A stretch of 20,140 bases of DNA from Bog-473 sp052148295 (GTDB lineage Bacteria > Actinomycetota > Acidimicrobiia > Acidimicrobiales > RAAP-2). Location: positions 1 through 20,140 of the forward strand of contig JBKQIP010000078.1 of assembly GCA_052148295.1 (NCBI GenBank), in the 5' to 3' direction. The position numbers were made by a program, and so were the translations under genes. The notes beneath the pieces were generated by a model, which was not told the DNA's origin, searched no databases, and saw only the letters and a list, made by a program, of their open reading frames with translations. Position 1 is the stretch's first letter, and every line of letters begins with the position of its first letter. Below are positions 7,656-15,535 of this stretch, piece by piece.

Positions 7656-8054
7656 ATGTCGCGACTGATCAACCTGGCTTTGGCCGTCTCCGCCAGCACC
7701 ATTGCCGTGATCGGTCTGCAGGGCGCTCCAGCCCACGCCGCCACCACGGCCAGGACGCAGGCCGAGCTCGGCGGTGAGCTCGGCTTCGAGGGCGGCGCCT
7801 ACCCGGGTGGGTTTCACCCGACCGCCGGATCGGTCGAGGTGGAGTTCTACCTCCAACCCCTGGTGCTCGATCAACCCGTGGGCCCGTCCGGTCATTTCAG
7901 GATTCGCCTGGCGCCGGGCCAGTACACCGTCATCGGCTGCGGCCCTGCCGCGTCGACCGGCACGGCCAGCGCACTGTGCGGTGAGCCGGAGAACCTCACC
8001 CTCACCTCCGGCGAGGTGGACCACATCAAACTGGTCTGGGCGTACACGCCCTGA
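7656..8054 (+). CDS. Small secreted protein with prealbumin-like beta-sandwich
   Basis: The 132-residue product starts at the ATG preceded by TTGGAGAACC rather than at the GTG 30 bp upstream, because this start yields a clean signal peptide: MSRLINLAL, a hydrophobic core, and an AxA cleavage site at APAHA (after about residue 28). The mature part of about 104 residues has the rhythm of a carboxypeptidase-regulatory/transthyretin-like fold: GHFRIRLAPGQYTVIGCG, then a Cys pair (GCGPA and ALCGEP) likely joined by a disulfide, and a closing strand LTLTSGEVDHIKLVWAYTP. Such domains usually bind or present other molecules at the cell surface; no enzyme motif is visible. Its 3' end overlaps the tail of the antisense collar-domain fragment. 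Confidence 0.75.
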   Translation: MSRLINLALAVSASTIAVIGLQGAPAHAATTARTQAELGGELGFEGGAYPGGFHPTAGSVEVEFYLQPLVLDQPVGPSGHFRIRLAPGQYTVIGCGPAASTGTASALCGEPENLTLTSGEVDHIKLVWAYTP

Positions 8055-8222
8055 CTGACCTGTGGCTCGGGAGGCTGAAGTCCGTGGTGTTCCCGCCATA
8101 GGTCGTGCCGATGAGCGAGTACAGCGCCTCGTTGTACGCGACCGGGGCGCACTGGACCGGGCTCTCGTCGCGCGGAGGTCGTTCCCACAGCCCGCACCCC
8201 CAGAAACGGTGCGACTCACACC
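8026..8222 (-). pseudogene. Fragment of a phage-tail-collar (microcystin-dependent-type) protein
   Basis: On the - strand, about 65 codons between stops read CGLWERPPRDESPVQCAPVA then YNEALYSLIGTTYGGNTTDF and SLPSHR. The second segment strongly resembles the tail-collar domain core 'i-qn-aLfsliGttYGGdg-ttFaLPdlRgr'. No start codon with a ribosome site is evident, the glycine-rich continuation after LPDLR is lost, and the frame ends inside the oppositely oriented 7656-8054 gene. The upstream stop lies within the end of the FtsX permease gene. It is therefore a relic, perhaps of a prophage or of a cell-surface collar-domain gene. The match is by remembered pattern. Confidence 0.55.
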
Positions 8223-10654
8223 GCGTTCAGCTGGGGCACCCGCAGGAGGCTGGCCGGCTTCGACCGGGTCGCCACCAGTGCCGGGCCGACGGCGAGGAGA
8301 TTCGCCACCACGACGACGCCGGCCACCAGAGCTCCCAGGAGCCAGATCGGCACGACGGCGACCGGGACCGCGCCGAGGTTGGTGGCGAAGGCATTCCATA
8401 TCGCCTGCCCGGCCGCCACCCCCAGAGGGATCCCGATGAGAACGCCAATGAGGGCCGTCGTCGTGGCCTGCCAGGCCACGGCCGCGGCAACCTGCCGATT
8501 GACGAACCCCAGCACCTTGAGGAGCCCGATCTCTCGACGGCGGCGCGCCACACTCACCACGAGGAAATGAGCGAGCGTCGCCGCACCGACCACGGCCAGC
8601 ATGGCGCCGAAGATGAGCGGGAAATTGACGGCCTCGCCGAAGTTGATGAGAGAAGTGGGCGTGTGGGCGAGGGCCGTGGTTGATCGGTACGCGTCGAGAT
8701 AGTGGTCGATCGCGGCGGCGCCCCGTGGGCCGGACACGACATGAACGAGTAACCCGCCGCCATTGCTGGTGGCAAGGACCGCGTCGATGCAGGCCGCTCG
8801 CGACGAAGAACGAGGGCATTCGGCGTCTTCGTAGCCGGCGGTGGTGAGCGCCGCGCCCGTGCCCAGGCTCACCGCGCCGCCGAGCACGGGGAACGAGACC
8901 TGAGACACCACGCGGAACGCCGCTGTTCGTCTTCCGCCCGTTGGCGAGGAGACCGTGACATGGACGAGCGACCCCACATGGGCGCCGACCTGGCGCATGG
9001 TGGTGGCGCCGAGGCCGATCTGATCGTCCGCTCTCGGGAGATGCCCATTGACGACCGACAGGAGGAGCTGACCCCGGATGGCCGTCCCGGCGATGGCCCC
9101 CACTGCGACGTGATTCAGGGAGATCTCGGTGGCGAGGCCCTCGGTGACCGCGGCGACCGCCTTGCTGTGTTCGAGGCTTCTCAAGAGGACGGGATCCGGC
9201 CTCCCGCCGGATGGGTCGGTGAAATTGAGCTGGTACGTGTCGCCGTACAGCCTGGGTGTGGCCGTCAGGTGCGAAAGGCTGGCCCCGAAGACCACGGTCC
9301 CACAGAGCGCCGTGACCGCCAGGACCGTTCCGAGAATGGCGCTTCCCACGGGAACGGCCTCCCCGCCGGTCCGTCGTTCCAAAGCGTTGCGGACGCCGAT
9401 CACGGCACTCGGAGGTGCACCTATCGCCGCCAACCCGGCCACCACCCTCGAGGGACCCGAAGCACCGCCCCGTTCGTCGGTCCGCAGTGCATCTGCCGCG
9501 CGCCAGGCGGGCCAGATGCTCAGAACCAGCACCACCGCAACCGTGGCGAGCGCCCCCAGCAGGACAACGACCGCGTCAAACGCAACGCCCGCAGAATTTT
9601 CGGCGATGCGCGCTTCGCCGAGCGGGGCTATCGGTGAGAGCAAGGTGCCCACGCCGATGGCGCCGGCGGCGCCGATCAGGCCTACCACCATGCTCTGCGC
9701 CATGCTGAGCGCCATCAGCTGACGGCGATTGGCGCCCAGGGCGGCCATCGTGGGGTAGTCCTCGCTCTCGACGTTGGTTTGACGAGCCAGCGCCTGGCCC
9801 ACCACCGCCAGCCCGACGAGGGCGGCGAGCGCGGCCAGGATCCACCACCCGACGGCCTGGGAATGGATGGAGGCCTCGATCGAGAGGGCCGTGAGATCCT
9901 CATTCTCACCACCCTCGACGCCGGCCGCGCGCAGTGACGCGGCGGCGGCGTCGAACCGGGCAAGATCAGCCTCACCGCCACGCAGCCTGACCAGGTACAC
10001 AAAGCCGGCCGACGCTTGTGGGGCGATCGAGCGTGCGAACGCCGGAGTGGTGTAGAGGTCGTACGAAGGACTGGGGGCCGGGAACTCGAACTCCGTGGCT
10101 TCGATCCCGACGACGCGGAGAACGATGGTCGGACCCTTGGGCTTCGGGGGCGCCCCGGTGGCGTCGTTGAATGCCGAAGCCTGCGACGACGCGTAGAAGG
10201 GCACGCGAATCACGCTGCCCGGGTGGATCCCGTAGTCCTGTTGCAGTGTGAACGAGGCCAACACCTGGTCGGGTGCCGACGGATCAGGTAGATGACCCGA
10301 AACGAGCTTGAAAGGCGATCGACCCTCGGACGGAGGGAGGAAGACGCCGAAGTCGGTCGGGTTGATCGGGTGAATGCAGGCGCACGTCGGCTGACCGTTG
10401 TCGAGACCGACCAGCAGGGTGGCGGAGGCGACCCCCGGAAGGTGGGCCACCTTGGCCACCGGTTGGGTGGCGTACTCGTCGGTGTCGAACCCGTGGGCGG
10501 CGACAAACTGCGGGAACGCCGCCTCCGTACGACGACCGGCGGCCGTGGCGGCGAGCACCAACCCCCCAGCGACGCTGATCAGGAGCGCAATGGCCAGCCA
10601 GGATCGCCACCGATGACGTACCTTGGCACGAAACGCCATCCTCACGGCTCCCAA
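8216..10654 (-). CDS. FtsX-family ABC transporter permease, two-domain type
   Basis: The 812-residue product has about eight TM helices. One follows a basic N-terminus (WLAIALLISVAGGLVLAATA, about 19-38). Three form the first FtsX domain (about 270-390, including YPTMAALGANRRQLMALS). One is near 440-463, and three form the second FtsX domain (about 690-800, including RRRREIGLLKVLGFVNRQVA). Two large outside loops (about 40-265 and 465-685) separate them, a MacB/LolC-like arrangement seen in actinobacterial mechanotransmission or lipoprotein/peptide exporters. The TTG start is chosen because GAGGAG lies about 7 nt upstream; an ATG at residue 6 is the alternative. No ATP-binding protein gene lies next to it in the window, so its partner must be elsewhere. 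Confidence 0.87.
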   Translation of the reverse strand: MGAVRMAFRAKVRHRWRSWLAIALLISVAGGLVLAATAAGRRTEAAFPQFVAAHGFDTDEYATQPVAKVAHLPGVASATLLVGLDNGQPTCACIHPINPTDFGVFLPPSEGRSPFKLVSGHLPDPSAPDQVLASFTLQQDYGIHPGSVIRVPFYASSQASAFNDATGAPPKPKGPTIVLRVVGIEATEFEFPAPSPSYDLYTTPAFARSIAPQASAGFVYLVRLRGGEADLARFDAAAASLRAAGVEGGENEDLTALSIEASIHSQAVGWWILAALAALVGLAVVGQALARQTNVESEDYPTMAALGANRRQLMALSMAQSMVVGLIGAAGAIGVGTLLSPIAPLGEARIAENSAGVAFDAVVVLLGALATVAVVLVLSIWPAWRAADALRTDERGGASGPSRVVAGLAAIGAPPSAVIGVRNALERRTGGEAVPVGSAILGTVLAVTALCGTVVFGASLSHLTATPRLYGDTYQLNFTDPSGGRPDPVLLRSLEHSKAVAAVTEGLATEISLNHVAVGAIAGTAIRGQLLLSVVNGHLPRADDQIGLGATTMRQVGAHVGSLVHVTVSSPTGGRRTAAFRVVSQVSFPVLGGAVSLGTGAALTTAGYEDAECPRSSSRAACIDAVLATSNGGGLLVHVVSGPRGAAAIDHYLDAYRSTTALAHTPTSLINFGEAVNFPLIFGAMLAVVGAATLAHFLVVSVARRRREIGLLKVLGFVNRQVAAAVAWQATTTALIGVLIGIPLGVAAGQAIWNAFATNLGAVPVAVVPIWLLGALVAGVVVVANLLAVGPALVATRSKPASLLRVPQLNAV

Positions 10655-10806
10655 CGCCTTCTCCTCGCGTCAACGTGTGTCGGTCATTGTCTCCCCGCCA
10701 GAGTGGGGCGCCAAGGTGGCTAACCTCCAAACGCGCGCTCGTGCTGACACCACCTGCGTGCACCGGCGCACGGCCGGGTCAACCGACCCCAGGCCAGGTG
10801 CCGGCC

Positions 10807-10974
10807 TCACCCGCCGATGATGCCCAACACGCCGTCGATCACCAGGTAGATGAGGAAGGCGGCGGCGTTGACCCGGGCCCGGGTGGTGGCCAGCAGCAGA
10901 ATGAACACGACGATCGTGCTCGGAGACAGGCTGGCCAGGAGCCCGAGCAGCACGATGGGGACGATCAGGGTCAT
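10807..10974 (-). CDS. 55-residue membrane peptide resembling the N-terminus of a LysE/GAP-type transporter
   Basis: An ATG-to-TGA frame reads MTLIVPIVLLGLLASLSPST, then IVVFILLLATTRARVNAAAF and LIYLVIDGVLGIIGG. The segment GLLASLSPSTIVVFILLLAT followed by a charged turn and 'AFLI' is how LysE/GAP (SfLAP-like) exporters begin, with the conserved SP after the first helix. Those proteins have about 200 residues and six helices, so this is either a decayed 5' part or an independent two-helix protein. No clear ribosome binding site precedes the ATG. It lies between the FtsX permease and the DMT transporter, all on the - strand. Confidence 0.45.
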   Translation of the reverse strand: MTLIVPIVLLGLLASLSPSTIVVFILLLATTRARVNAAAFLIYLVIDGVLGIIGG

Positions 10975-11063
10975 GGCTCGAGCCGAGCGTCGTGCCCGGG
11001 ACTAGCGCCGCCCCCGCCCGGACGGGGACCGGACCGGGGGGAGCGGCCGGCCATGTGTCATCG

Positions 11064-11948
11064 TCACGAGGTCGGCGCCGGAGAAGGGATGTCGCCGTCC
11101 GACGCCGGCTCGACGGCGGTGGGGCCCTCGGCCCCGGCCAGCAGGACGACGCCCACGACGGCCAGCGCCAGCCCGATGACCGCGGGCGCCACGTGGCCGC
11201 CGCCGTGGCCCAGCGTCTCGTCGTAGACGACGGCCCCGAGGATCACCCCGGCGAAGAGGGTGACGGCGTTGCTCGACGCCATGGCCGGGGCCAGGACGCC
11301 CGTCTTGAGGGCGGACTGTTGCAGGATGAACCCGATGACGGCCGAGACGATCAGCACGTACACCGACCAGTCGGCCAGAAGAGCCAGCACCCCGCCCCCG
11401 ACCTCGGTGACGAAGGTCTTGGTCACGGCACTCTGCAGGGCGAAGGCGAATCCTGCGGCCGATCCGAGGAGGAGGGCTCGGGCGGCACCCTCGCGGTGGC
11501 GGCCCAACCCGGCCATGACCAGGACGAGCACGACGATGACCAGGCTGGCGACCCACCAGGTCAATGCGCTCGGGTGGGTGGTCCCACCGTGAGGCGTCCC
11601 GACGGAGATGAACACCACGATGCCGACGACGATGGACACGGCGCCGAGCACCACCCTGCGGTCGATGCGCTGGTGCGTGAGCCACGCCCCGAACGGGAGG
11701 GCGATGACGAGGCTGAGGGTGGTGATGGCCTGGACCGTCATGAGCGGTCCCTTGTCCAGGGCCACCGCCTGGAGGATCCACCCGAGGGTCTGGAGCAGCA
11801 TGCCGGCCAGCCAGACCGGCTTGTGCAGAATCTGGATCAGCCAGTGCGAGTCCTCGCCCCCGCTGGTGGTGTCGAGCGTCCCCTTCTGCTGGAGGACCGT
11901 ACCCAGCGCGAAGGCACAGGCGGCGATGAATGCGAGGGTCGATCCGAT
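11064..11948 (-). CDS. DMT-superfamily (EamA-like) transporter, start codon apparently ATC
   Basis: A polytopic membrane protein with nine to ten hydrophobic helices ending in a Pro/Ala/Ser-rich tail. The open frame continues upstream of the first ATG (11801) with clear family sequence: STLAFIAACAFALGTVLQQK, then a second helix KPVWLAGMLLQTLGWILQAV that spans that ATG. Starting at 11801 would cut off helix 1 and half of helix 2. The only well-placed start is ATC at 11946-11948, eight bases after AGGAG; no ATG, GTG, TTG or CTG occurs in frame between the upstream TGA and helix 1. With it the protein has 294 residues, normal for the family. Substrate unknown. Either a rare ATC start or a point change of ATG. 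Confidence 0.8.
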   Translation of the reverse strand: MGSTLAFIAACAFALGTVLQQKGTLDTTSGGEDSHWLIQILHKPVWLAGMLLQTLGWILQAVALDKGPLMTVQAITTLSLVIALPFGAWLTHQRIDRRVVLGAVSIVVGIVVFISVGTPHGGTTHPSALTWWVASLVIVVLVLVMAGLGRHREGAARALLLGSAAGFAFALQSAVTKTFVTEVGGGVLALLADWSVYVLIVSAVIGFILQQSALKTGVLAPAMASSNAVTLFAGVILGAVVYDETLGHGGGHVAPAVIGLALAVVGVVLLAGAEGPTAVEPASDGDIPSPAPTS

Positions 11949-12152
11949 GGCGCCTTCTCCTCTCCCTTCGACGCCGGCTCTAGGCGACGCCGCCGCCGAA
12001 GCCCGTCCCGACCCGTGACATCACACCATTCCCCTCATGACCGTGCGCGGGTGTCCCGGGGCACCGACGTCCGTGCTGCTGAGCTTGGGCCACCCACCCG
12101 CGGTGCATCGTAGTCAGTGGCGCCGGTTCCCTCGGGGCTCGATGCGACGGGA

Positions 12153-12158
12153 TACTGT
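12153..12158 (+). promoter_or_regulatory. -10 element of a probably leaderless gene
   Basis: TACTGT ends 5 nt before the ATG at 12164, so transcription would start at or next to the start codon. No ribosome binding site lies in between. Leaderless mRNAs are common in actinobacteria. No clear -35 was found. Confidence 0.45.
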
Positions 12159-12163
12159 GGCCC

Positions 12164-12877
12164 ATGGACACCACACGCATCCGGGACGTGCTGGCCGACG
12201 CCCTCGCCGGTCGCCACCTTCTGACCCATCCCTTCTACCGGCGCTGGGAGGCCGGCAGCCTGGCCGACGGCGAGCTGGCGGCGTACGCCGAGCAGTACCG
12301 GCTGCTCGAGCGCCAGCTCCCGCTGACGTTGGCCGCTATCGCCGGGGGGCTCCCCGACGGGCGGGCGCGGGTGATGGTGCAGGCCAATCTGGCCGACGAG
12401 CTGGGTGAGCCGGAACCGCACGCCGCCCTCTTCGAATCGTTCGCCCGGGCGGCCGGCGCGGCCGCGGACGTCGCCCCGACCCGGGCCACGGCCGAATTGC
12501 TGACTCACCTGCGCTCCGCCGCGGCCAGCGATCCGGTGGCCGCCCTGGCCATGGTGGCGGCCTACGAGGTCCAGGCGGCCGACATCGCGGCCTCCAAGAG
12601 TGACGGGCTGCGTCGCCACTACGGCATGGATGGCGGAGCCACGCGGTTCTGGGACCTCCACGCCACCCAGGAAGTGGCCCACGCCGACTGGTCAGCCGAC
12701 GCCCTGGCGGCGCTCGGGGCGGACCCGGACCTCGTGCACACCGCGGCGCGTGCGGCGGCCGACGGGTGGTGGGCCTTTCTCGACGAGCGGGAGGACCTGG
12801 CCCCGGCCGCAGCTCAAGGAGTGGGCACGCCCAACCGGGCGACCGCGTCGGCAAAGGCCCGGGCGCGGTCCCGGTAG
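12164..12877 (+). CDS. CADD-like heme-oxygenase-fold diiron protein (possible self-sacrificing pABA synthase)
   Basis: The 237-residue product has the all-helical TenA/PqqC/heme-oxygenase-like fold (HPFYRRWEAG, QANLADELGEPEPH). Six likely metal ligands are present: E79, H86, E135, H166, E170 and H173. In Chlamydia CADD the ligands are, from memory, E81, H88, E142, H174, D178 and H181, giving offsets of 2, 2, 7, 8, 8 and 8. The CADD residues consumed or required for p-aminobenzoate formation (Y27, Y43, K152) fall on Y25, Y41 and K145 here with the matching local offsets. TenA thiaminase is unlikely because its active-site cysteine is absent (the protein has no Cys). The last ~21 codons run antisense into the 3' end of murD2. 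Fold and metal site are well supported; the pABA role is inference. Confidence 0.8.
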   Translation: MDTTRIRDVLADALAGRHLLTHPFYRRWEAGSLADGELAAYAEQYRLLERQLPLTLAAIAGGLPDGRARVMVQANLADELGEPEPHAALFESFARAAGAAADVAPTRATAELLTHLRSAAASDPVAALAMVAAYEVQAADIAASKSDGLRRHYGMDGGATRFWDLHATQEVAHADWSADALAALGADPDLVHTAARAAADGWWAFLDEREDLAPAAAQGVGTPNRATASAKARARSR

Positions 12878-14145
12878 TCGGCGAACTGCCCGAAGCTGGG
12901 CGCGGCGGGCGAGAGCAGGACCACCCCGCCCGCGGCCAACCGCCCGAACGCCGTGGCCACCGCCCCGGTGAGCCCGGTGGCGTCGACCACCTCGACCCCG
13001 TCGCCGGTCACGCTGCGGATGGCCCGACCGATGCGCGGGCCGTTGTCGGGCAACGTGACCACCAAGGTGGGGCACTGACGGCGCGCCACCACCCGGCCCA
13101 GGGGCGTGTAGTCGAGCCCCCGGTCGTGGCCGCCGACCAGCAGGGCCACCGGCCGGTCGCCGTAGGCCTCGAGGGCAACCTGGGCCGGGAGGACGTTGGT
13201 GGAGAGGCTGTCATCGACGAATTCCACCCCACCCACCCACCCGAGCGAATGACAGCGGCTGGGGAGGCCGCGGAACCCCTCGGCGGCGCGGGCCAGCAGC
13301 GCGTCGTCGGCCGCCTCGTCGATCCCCAGGGCGCGGAGCACCTCGCGGGCCATGACGGCATTGCGCAGGTTGTGCCGTCCGGGCAGGCCCAGCGGGTCGA
13401 ACCACGGCACGTCGTGGGCGTCGAGGTCGCCGTCGGACCACCGGAGGTGCGGCCCCAGGGAGTCGGCGCGCGCCCGCAGCGCCGCGTCGGTGCCCTCGGC
13501 CACGACCACCTCGACCCCGGCCTTGGTGCACAGCGAGAGCTTGTCGGCGTAGTAGCGCTCGACGCTGCCGTGCCAGTCGAGGTGGTCGGGCGCCAGGGAG
13601 GTGACGGCCACGACCGCCGGACCCGTGGTCAGATCGGGCACCTGAAAGCTCGAGGTCTCGATGACCCAGAGATCGGGTTCCGGCTCCGCTGACGGCTCCC
13701 ACGGCGGCGCACCGATGTTGCCCCCGATCCGGGCCCGGTAGCCCAGGCCGGTCAGGAGATGCCCGGCCAGCGCGGTGGTGGTGCTCTTCCCCTTGGTCCC
13801 GGTGATGCAGGCCACCTTGGACCGGTCGGCCTCTTCCAACCACAGGCCGAGCCCGCCGCGCACCGGGATGCCGGCTGCCTCCAGCCGCTCGACCTCGGGG
13901 CGGTAGCGGCTGATGCCGGGGCCCTTGATCACCACGTCGCACCGCAGCAGCGCCTCGAGGCCGCCCCGCGCCGTGGCCAGGATCCGGCGGTCGTCCTCGG
14001 GCACGGCCGGTGGCGCGTCGTCGACCAGGACCGGCACGGTGCCCGACTGCGCCAGTCGGCGGAGGCTGGCCCTCCCTTCGACGCCGATGCCCCAGAGGCC
14101 GACCGAGGCGCCCGTGAGCTCAGACCAGGAGATCGGCTGGCGCAT
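12814..14145 (-). CDS. murD2: UDP-N-acetylmuramoyl-L-alanine--L-glutamate ligase (MurD2)
   Basis: Mur ligase that adds glutamate to UDP-MurNAc-L-Ala in the cytoplasm. The 443-residue product has an N-terminal Rossmann-like domain (GLWGIGVEG, residues 16-24), the ATP loop GTKGKSTTT (116-124), ETSSFQ (163-168), LAPDHLDWHGS, a lysine (K202) at the position of the carbamylated lysine, GRHNLRNA (257-264) and SPAAPSFGQF near the end. Two D-Glu-contact segments differ from ordinary MurD: DSKxTN is DDSLSTN (311-317) and GGDGKSADFSPL is GGHDRGLDYTPL (338-349). With murL directly upstream, overlapping it by 26 nt, this fits MurD2, which uses L-Glu. The ATG at 14145 starts the family domain; the open frame to 14262 adds 39 residues with no homology and lies inside murL. 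No ribosome site, so coupling is likely. Confidence 0.85.
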   Translation of the reverse strand: MRQPISWSELTGASVGLWGIGVEGRASLRRLAQSGTVPVLVDDAPPAVPEDDRRILATARGGLEALLRCDVVIKGPGISRYRPEVERLEAAGIPVRGGLGLWLEEADRSKVACITGTKGKSTTTALAGHLLTGLGYRARIGGNIGAPPWEPSAEPEPDLWVIETSSFQVPDLTTGPAVVAVTSLAPDHLDWHGSVERYYADKLSLCTKAGVEVVVAEGTDAALRARADSLGPHLRWSDGDLDAHDVPWFDPLGLPGRHNLRNAVMAREVLRALGIDEAADDALLARAAEGFRGLPSRCHSLGWVGGVEFVDDSLSTNVLPAQVALEAYGDRPVALLVGGHDRGLDYTPLGRVVARRQCPTLVVTLPDNGPRIGRAIRSVTGDGVEVVDATGLTGAVATAFGRLAAGGVVLLSPAAPSFGQFADYRDRARAFADAVARLGVPTP

Positions 14146-15505
14146 AGCGATCGGGAATGTAGTGGGGTCCGGCCGGTGCCAGCAGTGACGCCGCCTCGGG
14201 CCGGTTCGACCCGAGCGAACGGCGCAGGTCGGCCGCCAGTCGCTGCAACAGCGGGTGGTCACGCCGATCGGGGCGGGCAGCGGCCAGGGTCAGCGCGGCG
14301 CGGCATTCGTCGACGTCGCCGACGCACTCGAAGGGCTTGGCCTGCTCCTCCAGCCCGACCAGGGTGCCGAAGCGGCTCCCCAGGTCCGGCTGGTCGAGAG
14401 GCTCGCGCCCGGCGAAGACGCGGCGAAGGGTGTCCGCCGGGAGGAAGGGGGCCAAGACGAGGTCGATGAAACAGCACTTGTCGCAGGTGCCGCACCAGCC
14501 GTCGAGGCGCTGCGCGGGATCCTGGTGGAAGGATCGGTTGCAACTCCGGAAGACCTCGTGGAACGCGGTGAGCCCGGCGAATTCCTGGGCCACCCAGAGC
14601 TCGGAGCGGGCCCGCAGGTAGGAGAACACCGAGAGCCGCGGCCCGACCGAACCGGCCACCCGGTGGGCGAACTCGCGCTCGAAGTCCTCGCCCTTGGACC
14701 ACTGGTGGTTGACGGGCTGGCCGGCGTGGAGCAGGGTCGGGACCGAGGCCGACCGTTCGTTCGACAGCACGACGGCGTCACGTTGCCCGAGCACGGCGGC
14801 CACGACGGCGGCGGCCGAGAGCACCGCCGTGATGGGCACGTGCCCGTTGAGGAAGCCGAGCTCACCGGAGCTCCGGACCTTCGGATCGATCTCCCGCGCC
14901 ACCCGGACGACGGGCAACCCGGTGACGGCGGCGGCCTCTTCGATGGCGGCGAGGTGATCGCCCGGAGGATGGACGATGAAGAGCGCGGCATCCACCGACG
15001 GCCGGCTCAGGGCGGACGCCGTGACGATGGAGTCGATGCCGCCGCCGAAGGGGATCAGGGGGCGCCCCGGGTCAGGGAGGTAGCCGGGTTCGGGTCCGGG
15101 GCCGTCGGGGCCCTCGACCGAGAGGTCGCCGAGGTCGAGGCCGTTGCGGTAGGCGAACTCACCGAGTCCGTGCCGGTAGTAGCGGGCCAGGAACGTCCGC
15201 TCGTCGGCGGTGGAGGCGATCGGACCGAGGTCGATCACCGGGGCGGCGGTGGTCTTGTAGTACGACACGCCGGCCAGGAGGGCGAGCAGGCGGGCCGCCG
15301 CCGCGGTGGCGGGACGGTCCCATCCGCCCTGGGGACCGAACGCGTACCGCTCGGTGAAGGTGTGGCCCCCGGTCGAATAGGTGCACACGATCCGGCCCCG
15401 GTCCGGATCGACGGCGTAGCCCTCGTAGCGGAAGCGGTCGGCTCGTCGGTGGGGTCGTGGCATTAGGAGTGGGGGGCCGCCCGGCGGGGAAAGCGGTCGC
15501 GCCAT
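14120..15505 (-). CDS. murL: UDP-N-acetylmuramoyl-L-alanyl-L-glutamate epimerase (MurL)
   Basis: MurL converts the terminal L-Glu of UDP-MurNAc-L-Ala-L-Glu to D-Glu in an ATP-consuming reaction, replacing the glutamate racemase route. The 461-residue product begins its domain with DRFRYEGYAVDPDRGRI. It has a PP-loop-like nucleotide motif FGGGIDSIVT (153-162), SNERSASVPTL (248-258), VNHQWSKGEDFE (265-276) and a cysteine cluster WCGTCDKCC (C338, C341, C344, C345). These match my memory of the family first described in Xanthomonas oryzae and also found in actinobacteria. It sits 30 nt after pgeF and overlaps murD2 by 26 nt. The start is uncertain: ATG 15505 or ATG 15463 (residue 15), neither with a clear ribosome site; the second starts closer to the conserved domain. 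Confidence 0.85.
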   Translation of the reverse strand: MARPLSPPGGPPLLMPRPHRRADRFRYEGYAVDPDRGRIVCTYSTGGHTFTERYAFGPQGGWDRPATAAAARLLALLAGVSYYKTTAAPVIDLGPIASTADERTFLARYYRHGLGEFAYRNGLDLGDLSVEGPDGPGPEPGYLPDPGRPLIPFGGGIDSIVTASALSRPSVDAALFIVHPPGDHLAAIEEAAAVTGLPVVRVAREIDPKVRSSGELGFLNGHVPITAVLSAAAVVAAVLGQRDAVVLSNERSASVPTLLHAGQPVNHQWSKGEDFEREFAHRVAGSVGPRLSVFSYLRARSELWVAQEFAGLTAFHEVFRSCNRSFHQDPAQRLDGWCGTCDKCCFIDLVLAPFLPADTLRRVFAGREPLDQPDLGSRFGTLVGLEEQAKPFECVGDVDECRAALTLAAARPDRRDHPLLQRLAADLRRSLGSNRPEAASLLAPAGPHYIPDRYAPADLLV

Positions 15506-15535
15506 GCTACGGCCAGGTTGCGGTGGCTCACGCGT

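Noticed and set aside
7527..8819. Long - strand open frame of 430 residues
   Set aside because: It crosses the secreted-protein gene, the collar relic and the FtsX permease end, with low-complexity Arg/Gly/Pro composition; the permease frame is far better supported.
10992..12113. + strand frame of 373 residues opposite the DMT transporter
   Set aside because: Composition is Asp/Gly/His/Arg-rich without any domain pattern, and the opposite strand encodes clear transmembrane helices of a known family.
12164..12877. Assignment as TenA thiaminase II or PqqC
   Set aside because: The catalytic cysteine of TenA is missing, and the six-ligand diiron pattern fits CADD/HDO proteins instead.
14146..14262. 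N-terminal extension of MurD2 to an ATG at 14262
   Set aside because: The added 39 residues are Arg/Cys-rich, unlike any Mur ligase, and are just the murL coding sequence read in another frame. The ATG at 14145 begins the conserved domain.
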